Shown here: positions 15,101 to 24,100 of the stretch, one piece after another
Position numbering within the stretch: the stretch's first letter is position 1
Layout of the letters: every line of letters begins with the position of its first letter
Source of the DNA: Owenia fusiformis
Lineage: Eukaryota; Annelida; Polychaeta; Sabellida; Oweniidae
Assembly: GCA_903813345.2 (NCBI GenBank)
Contig: CAIIXF020000002.1
Coordinates: 22,832,455 to 22,896,454 of the forward strand
Reading direction: 5' to 3'
Length of the DNA stretch: 64,000 nucleotides
Translations under genes and position numbers: made by a program
The notes under the pieces: generated by a model
Told to the model about the DNA's origin: nothing
Databases searched by the model: none
What the model saw: the letters and a program-made list of their open reading frames with translations, nothing else

Positions 15101-18100
15101 CAATATGAAACCAGTGAATTTATCTACATGTATTTGCATTTATTTCTAGGAACACAGGGCAGATCTGGTGAAATTGACAATATGAAACCAGTGAATTCAT
15201 CTATTTGCATTTGTTTCTAGGAACACAGGGCAGATCTGGTGAAATTGACAATATGAAACCAGTGAATTCATCTATTTGCATTTGTTTCTAGGAACATAGG
15301 GCAGATCTGGTGAAATTGACAATATGAAACCAGTGAATTCATCTATTTGCATTTGTTTCTAGGAACACAGGGCAGATTTGGTGAAATTGACAATATGAAA
15401 CCAGTGAATACATCTATTTGCATTTATTTCTAGGAACACAGGGCAGATCTGGTGAAATTGACAATATGAAACCAGTGAATACATCTATTTGCATTTATTT
15501 CTAGGAACACAGGGCAGATTTGGTGAAATTGACAATATGAAACCAGTGGATTCATCTATTTGCATTTATTTCTAGGAACACAGGGCAGATCTGGTGAAAT
15601 TGACAGGGTCAGGGTTACAATCATTGCTCTGTGTGCCTGTGCTCAACACAGCTAAGACAGAAGTCATTGCAATAGCATGCGTGGCAAACAAGCTCTCTGG
15701 AAACAGGTACCTATCACTTTCTATATGAAACTGAGTCATACAGTATTTCACTTCTCATCAACCATACATATCGTACATTAATTTTGTATTAATGATAGCT
15801 CTCTCGTGAACCTTTTCTGGAAAATACTCCATTGATTCCTGAATATAGAAAACTTGTGATTTAGAACAACACTACCCATAATGAACACTTTTATTGCTTT
15901 AAAGGTGTTAACTTCAGAAAGTTTTAACTCTATCTATGCCATACAAAGTCTCCTGCTCTACCTCCCCAAATGTAATGGAGCTCCATTACAGTTTGCATAA
16001 AGCTTTTTTGGATCAGATGACATTATTTCAATTTCTGTCATTTTCCTAGCAGAAATGACTTAGTGTAATTTGACCAGATAGTATTCATCCCACATCCACC
16101 ATTTCATCACATTTATTTATTTAATATCTAAAATTAATCACTTCTCATAATTCTTGTTAATATTACCTTTATAATATGATTGAAGTGTAGAAATAAACAC
16201 AATATGAAGATGAAGAATTGAGAAGTTTCCAGGAAATATAATGATTACCTGTAAAAGTCATGTTGCTTAACTAATACAATGTATGAAATTACATCATTGC
16301 TGGGTGTGTCAATAGTTCTCAGATTTACCTCACTTAATTAACATCTGCATTCTATTGGGAGGTTTATAATCATACATTAGATCATTGTTTGGATTTGTTT
16401 CATTCTGACTGGTTGTACACCTCAAGCATCCTTTTTATGTCATCACCAGAAGTGGTTGTTATAGTCTCCAACTTTTTTATGGATAATGTTCGGCAGTTGG
16501 TGTTTGTGGTCAGCAGTTGGTATTTGGTGGTCAGCATTCGTTGTCTGTAACAAATGGCAGTTGATGACATTTTGCATGCCTTGTCTATCTTTGTATTTTA
16601 CATACTTTCTGTATTAACTCTTTATGGCATTTACATATTCAGTATCTTTTGTACTCTTATACCCTATAAAGGGTTAATTGAGAATCAATAAATAAAATCA
16701 ATAAATAAATAAAATAAAATAAATAATTTATTTTATTTTCAGGTTTACAGACGCTGATATAGCAAGTATCAATGGGTGCTTTAAGTACACAAGCACTATC
16801 CTGAAAAGCACTCTAGATCTGAAGAATGAAACATTACTCAAAAATCAAACGCAGGCTTTACTACAGGTTGCCAAGAATCTATTCCAAAATCTTGGTGAGT
16901 ATTCAGGGTTTATGTCTGGTTTGCTTAGAGACGTAGGGGTCCCTTTAGACCCCAATAGCAACAGTATGCACAACTCTAAAAAAGACCCCTTGAATGCCAA
17001 ATCAAAAACTCGCGTAAAATCTAAAAACAATAAAAAAGTAAACATCGCAAATAAGGCTTTGAAACCAACATTGAAAAGTAAAACTAATGCTGCTAAGACA
17101 TTAAATAAAAGAAAAGACGAGACGTCTAAATCCTTGCCACCACTTAGAATCGGAGGAAAGTCTGTTACCTCATCATTAAGACAGGGCCAGGCAGATAACA
17201 GACCTACCCTTTCAAAAGTGACAGCATCTCATAAAAGAAAAATACCAGTGAGGAATTTATCAAGCCCTAAAAAACAAATAAAGAGGGATATTTGGAGTGA
17301 ATCCCCGTCACGTTCATATCACCTTCGTAGTCGACTTGGAGTTACACGATCTGGTAACATTTACAATCAGGCATCATTAACGGCTGCAGAAGGTTCCAAA
17401 TCGGGATTAAATAATTCAGATGAATGGTCACCACTGCTTTCCTCTCAGACTGTTAGTGTCCAATGGCTTAATACAAAGATTCTACAAGTTCATCCCCAAA
17501 TGCCAACACAGGCCCCGAGAAGTTTGCAGGCCTCTGAGCATCACCAAGAGTTGAGTAAGCTGACATAGGATAAGAGTAGACTAAAAATGTAAGATGTAAG
17601 AACTAGTGGCAGTTATTGAACTAACAACCCCCGACCACAGGGCTTCAAAATCCAGAATATATTCTTTCTTTTTACCCCTGCGATAAGCAGTTAGCATTTC
17701 CCCGATTAAGAACTCGCAATCTGATAAGTTGTCGCAACACTGCGACAGAAATCATGTATAAGTCATTGTGCATAATAAGATCACATACATGTAATTCAGT
17801 TTAATCGGGCACTTCCAAATTGGTTATAGCAGGGGGGAAGAAGGAGGTACTGATTCTGGACACTTGCTTAGGAGGATGTTGAACTAAAAGAGAAAAGTTC
17901 TTAGGTACTAAAATCATCAGTAGTATAAGAAAAAAATTCTCTTTATAACGTATAAGTACTAGATATTAAAAACAAAGTTGTGTTGATACATGTAAGTACC
18001 AAAGATCTAGAATTAAAAACAAAGGTATATAAGTACCGTATATAAGTACTGAAGATCTAGAAGTACTAAAATCTAGAATTTAAAACAATGTTGTTATGCA

Positions 18101-21100
18101 CTAAAAATCTAGAGATAGAAACAAATCTAGAATAAAAACAAGTGTAGAAGAACTAAAAATCTAGAATTAAAAACAAAGATATGTTTCTTACAAGTTCTAG
18201 AATCTATAAATGAACTAACATTTAAAGTTGAAAACTAGAAAGTAACTTCTGCATTTAATTACTTTAAGACTATATAGGAAATTACAACATTTGGTATTAA
18301 AATAAAGAAGCAGATTTTTTTATGAAAGAAACATAATTTTATGTGTTAACTGTTAACTATTTTAGATGAATGTTCCCTATTTTATATAACTTGACTGTTC
18401 TCTATTGTTGATGACTTGATTTTCATGTTTTCTATTGTAAATGACTCAACTTTATTTTATTGTAGATGACTCTTCTTTATTGTATATGACTTGATTCTTC
18501 TCAATTGTTGATGACTTGATTTTCATGTTTTCTGTTGTAACTGACTCAACTTTACTTTATTGTAGATGACTTTTCTTTATCGTATATGACTCCATTCTTC
18601 TCTATACTTGACTGTTCTCTATTGTATATGGCTTTAATGCCTACTATTGTAAATGACACTTTAACTTTACCTTATTGTAGTTGACTCTTCTTTATTGTAT
18701 AATTATGACTTTAATATTTTTTTATTGTATATGACTTTATTGTTTTCAATTGTAGATGACTTGACTGCTTTATTGAGTAAGATAATGCAAGAGGCCAGGA
18801 ATCTCACAAAGGCAGAAAGATGTTCTGTCTTTCTACTGGAACAAGAGAGCAATGAGCTTGTCGCTAAAGTCTTTGATGGACAGACACCAGGGGTGAGTAG
18901 CTTCATATATATTCCACCTAGAATTGAAACAATTTGATGCTATACTCAGTTGATGATATGAAATTTTGTTACACTCAGTTGAGATTGTTCTGATCTGATG
19001 TCACCATCAGAATTGGTGACATATTGTTATTGTCTCAAACTTTTTGTGGACGTTGTCAAGCATTCGTCGGCTGGTGCAAATGGCAGGTGGTGACATATTG
19101 CATGTAAATGCTTTGTTCAACCATGCCTCAGACATCATTTGATTGCTCAGTGTTACAGTAGCTTCCAGATTGATTCTGATTGGTTCTTGTGAAGGTGTGA
19201 TTTTAAGTAAATATAATAAAAGGGCAATCCATCAATTATCGAATAGATGAGGTTTTGCCAAGGTGGTTCAGTCTTTAAAAACTTCCAGGGGTTGAAATTT
19301 GATGATTTTTGTCCAAAATCACTTGAAAAAAGCTCCAAAATGGTTACAACTGTATGATTTTGAAAGAACCTTGGCCTGAATCTCCCTAGCTCTTGGGAAT
19401 ATTACCTAGTACCTGGTTGATATTCACCAGCGGCACTTGTACGTGTTATGATTATGTGACCTAATGGCACTAGTGCTTACATATTTAAAAGAAAGTGATT
19501 TCTGACATTTAAATTGACATTTTTTCAGATGCAATCTGAAATCCGCCTACCTGCAACTCAAGGCATTGCTGGCCATGTGGCTACTACAGGGGAACTTCTA
19601 AATATCAAAGATGCTTACTCTCATCCTCTCTTCTACAGGAAAATAGATGAAACCACAGGCTTCAGAACCAGGTATTTGGAAAATTGATATGAATCGTTAA
19701 ATGTATATTTGGCCCAAGGTCATCATTAGATCATCTTAATGATAAATCCAATGATATACAATCATGTACAGGGTGTCCCGAAAGTATGGGCCCCCCCTAG
19801 GCAGACATACACAAATGTTCTCATAGTAGTCATATATCATTTTAAAGCTCATCCAAAGTTACATTGATTTGCAAAGTATCATTGTACAACTTACAAATGG
19901 GAAAAAGTTACAGGCATTTCAAAACTTAGTGTTTGGCCAAAATTAAAGTTAAAATCAGTATCCTGGAAACACCGCTAACCTGAATGTGACCAAAAATTTG
20001 GGTGCTATCATTAAAGAGAGGATGGTGTTGAGTTGTAAAAAGAGGTCGGTAAGGGCTGATACTCCAAGAAAACTCTTCTAAAATGCCTTAAAAAGGTTTT
20101 ATGAGGATTATTAAATGCCATACCCCTACTTGCAGTGTATTTAAGGTCATATCTGGAAAGAATTGCTGCTGTTAACATGGCCAAGGGAGACGCGGCAACT
20201 ATTAATTTTGTGTAAAACTAAACTTTGATTTTGGTAAAACACTACATTTTGAGTATGTGTGTAACCTTTTACTATTGTGAGTTGAACCATGATACTTGGC
20301 AAATCAATGTAACTTTGGACAAGCTTTAAAATGATATATGATTTATACTATGGGGACATTGGTGTATGTCTGCCTAGGGGGGCCCCATACTTTCGGGACA
20401 CCCTGTACATATTATTTTAAATCCATTTGGGGTGCTTATAGTATATTACTCATTACAGGAATTTAACATAATCCATGGATGTACTTATTATCTAAAGGTA
20501 AAAATCGCTGTTAGATAATATTAAGAAGGGATGTAATGCAGGATGTTAAACTTGTACAGATCTTTCCTACCTTTAGTATTTATTTATGAATGATATTTTT
20601 CAGAAATATCCTGTGTTTTCCAATAAAGGATGAGAAGGGCAATGTGACTGGTGTGGCACAACTTTGTAACAAGCTCAATGGGGCCTTCTTCACACAGTTT
20701 GATGAGGACATCGCAAGAGCCTTTGGTGTTTATTGCTGTATTAGCATTGTACACGTACGTTATATTTTTTACATTGTAAATATCCAATCATGATCATGCA
20801 AACATGAAATTTAACAAGATTCAAATTACCATATCACTAGTTTTAATATTACCAGGGAATTAAGTTGATATGAATTCCTTTTAAGATTTTTTTGTTAAAG
20901 TGCATGTAGAAAAGATCATAAATCCAATGTTTGAAATGTATTACCATAGCAACTAGCCTATTTTCATCATAGTAACTAACAATTATGATTGGTATAGTAA
21001 CTATCAAAATCTGTGTATCTAAATCATGGAAGCTAAGTTATTATGAATACAATAGCCAGTTTATGTGATATCTAACTGTTAGTTCATATGGTTACTATAA

Positions 21101-24100
21101 CAACAGACACAGGGTGTGAATATGTATCACTATAGCAACTGTTGTGTATTTCCAGTGTCTAATGTACAGAAAGGTGATTGATGCAAAGTACAGAAGCAAG
21201 CTAGCAAGTGATCTTATGATATACCATATGCAGGTAGGTACACCATTCACCAACTAACAATTGGCTATAAGATTTTAAATTCACTCAGAAGTATATACAT
21301 TATTCCACGGACAGATGTTCATTTAACAATTAGTCAATAGGTCACAAAACTTTTTACTCCAAGATTGAAATGGTGCACTTAAAGAGATGTTCCATTCAGC
21401 AATACAAGCCAGGGAATAACTTTAGAAAAGAAAATTAATTATACATTACACATATTCTCTTACATTTCATAAAGGAGGTATTTTTGCACACATGTAGACT
21501 CAAATTTCGATCAAATGTGACTGAGATGTTCCAAAAATATTCAATCAGATGAACCAGGTGAAAAAATAAAATTAAACTTACATTGTTCTCTCACTTTTCA
21601 CAAAGGTGTTTTTTTAGTATATTTGTTGAGTTTAATTTCAATACTCGGTGACATTAGATTCTTATTTTTAACAGGTGGAAGATAGAAATGCTGAAGAATT
21701 TACAACATGTAAGATCCCTCATCCCCACTCTATAGCTGCAACTTTTGATAGGTTCTCATACACACCTAGAAGTATTCCTGAATCTGAACACATATTGGTA
21801 AGATTTTCTTTTTAATGGATATATTTTCCATTTATGATTTTTGGAAGTTCTTACTTGTAATGGTACATAACTCAACATTTGTCAAAGTAGTATTTTTAAG
21901 TACTAATTGATACACTATAATATTTTAGGATTAGTTGAAGTTAAAAGAAACTTGTAACAAGTTCCTCATATGAGCCAATTTAGAGGGGATAATAATCCCC
22001 GGAGGTCATGATATAACGCAATCATATTCAAATTCTTGCAAATGTGTGTAACTTACCTCTCTATTGTTGTATTTTCAGTCCTGTCTTAGCATGGTAGAAG
22101 ACCTAGGGTTTATTACCAAATGGCGGATACATAGGAATACACTCGCTCGTTTTCTACTCATGGTCAAGAAGGGATACCGTGACCCACCATACCATAACTG
22201 GACTCACGCTTTCACCGTTGGCCATTTCTGTTACCTCCTTATCAAGAATCTGAATTTGAATCAATACCTTGAGTAAGTCATAGAAATATTCTCACCAGGC
22301 TATCTGATTGGCTAATTCTAGTCATGTGACTGTCTGAAATGAGGCAATCCTAGATGGGACAAATCATTGAGACTTCTTTTCAATTTAATGATGCTGTGAA
22401 AGCTTTGATTTTTTAGGAGAATGTATTAAATTGGAGAATTTATTAATAATAGACCAAATGGAAGACAGATTGAAGAGGAGTATATATTAAATCGCTTTTT
22501 CATTGAAGAAATTTTACATCATAGTGATAAATTGTAACATAAACGATAGTTCTTTCAGATTTTGATACATGAGATGTTTTGATATATGTTCTTGACATTG
22601 AAAAATAATTGTTAATATTTATTAATTGAAATAAAAATTGCTCTAATGTCATTATATTGTGCTGTACATACATTTTTATCCATTTTTATGTTACCACCAA
22701 AAGTGGCGACATATTGTTATAGTCTCTAACTATTTTTGTGAGTGGTGTTTGATGTTCATTGTCTGTAACAAATGACAGGTGGTGACATTTTGCATGTTAA
22801 TGTGTGCTTATTTATTATCATTGTATTGTGCTGATGGGTGTGGCTGCGTCTGGGTGCCACATAAATCTTGTCATCAAAATTCCAGGAAAACTCACCTGTC
22901 TATCATTGTCTTGCTTTATTTTCAGTGATGTTGAATGCCTAGCCCTGTTCTTTGCCTGCTTGTGCCATGATATTGACCACAGGGGGACCACCAACTCCTT
23001 CCAAATGGCCTCTGTAAGTATTACTGTTATCCAGCAAAGTCAATGCAAAGTCCACAAACAATTATACTTTACAAGTCTCTAAAGTGAATTGGTGTAGGTG
23101 AGCAGCTTTCATTAGATTGTAATTTATATACATGTACTACTGGTCCATCTACGTGGAAAAGCACATGCTCTATAAGTACAAGAATTCATTTCCAACAGTA
23201 TTAGCATCCAGTAGTAGTGTTAACATGTACTGTATATCTGTTTACTTCTCGCCATCTGTGCTTGCTTTACTGTACATTTACAGTTCAGAGGGCTCAGTGA
23301 TGTAACATAAACATACATTCATGTACATTTCTGATTCTAGCAATCTGTACTTGCCTCCCTGTACAGTTCAGAGGGTTCTGTGATGTAACATAAACATACA
23401 TTCATGTACATATCTGATTCTAGCAATCTGTACTTGCCTCCCTGTACAGTTCAGAGGGTTCAGTGATGTAACATTAACATGCATTCATGTACATTTCTGA
23501 TTCTAGCAATCTGTACTTGCCTCCCTGTACAGTTCAGAGGGTTCAGTGATGTAACATAAACATACATTCATGTACATATCTGATTCTAGCAATCTGTACT
23601 TGCCTCCCTGTACAGTTCAGAGGGTTCAGTGATGTAACAGAAACATACATTCATGTACATATCTGATTCTAGCAATCTGTACTTGCCTCCCTGTACAGTT
23701 CAGAGGGTTCAGTGATGTAACATAAACATGCATTCATGTACATTTCTGATTCTAGCAATCTGTACTTGCCTCCCTGTACAGTTCAGAGGGTTCTGTAATG
23801 GAGAGACACCACTTTGCACAAACTATGTGTATACTCAACACGGAAGGATGCAACATTTTCGAGAACCTCAACAGAAAGGTTTGTAACTCTTAATATTATA
23901 AATCATTTTTAATTGAAGCTGAGTTTTATAATAATAATTTTTCTTCTTAAAGCAGATATGAAATGGTATTTTAAACCTAAAGGAATCAATATAATTTTTC
24001 GATAAATGTATACGGGCATGTTTTCTCATCAGTAGTGTGAAAATTATTTCACTCTAACGATCGTTATAGCTGCTTAATAAGCAATATTCGAATTGGTTGT

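Noticed and set aside
7757-15606. CRISPR-like array
   Set aside because: Whole 71-bp units are repeated without unique spacers, and the setting is a spliced animal gene.
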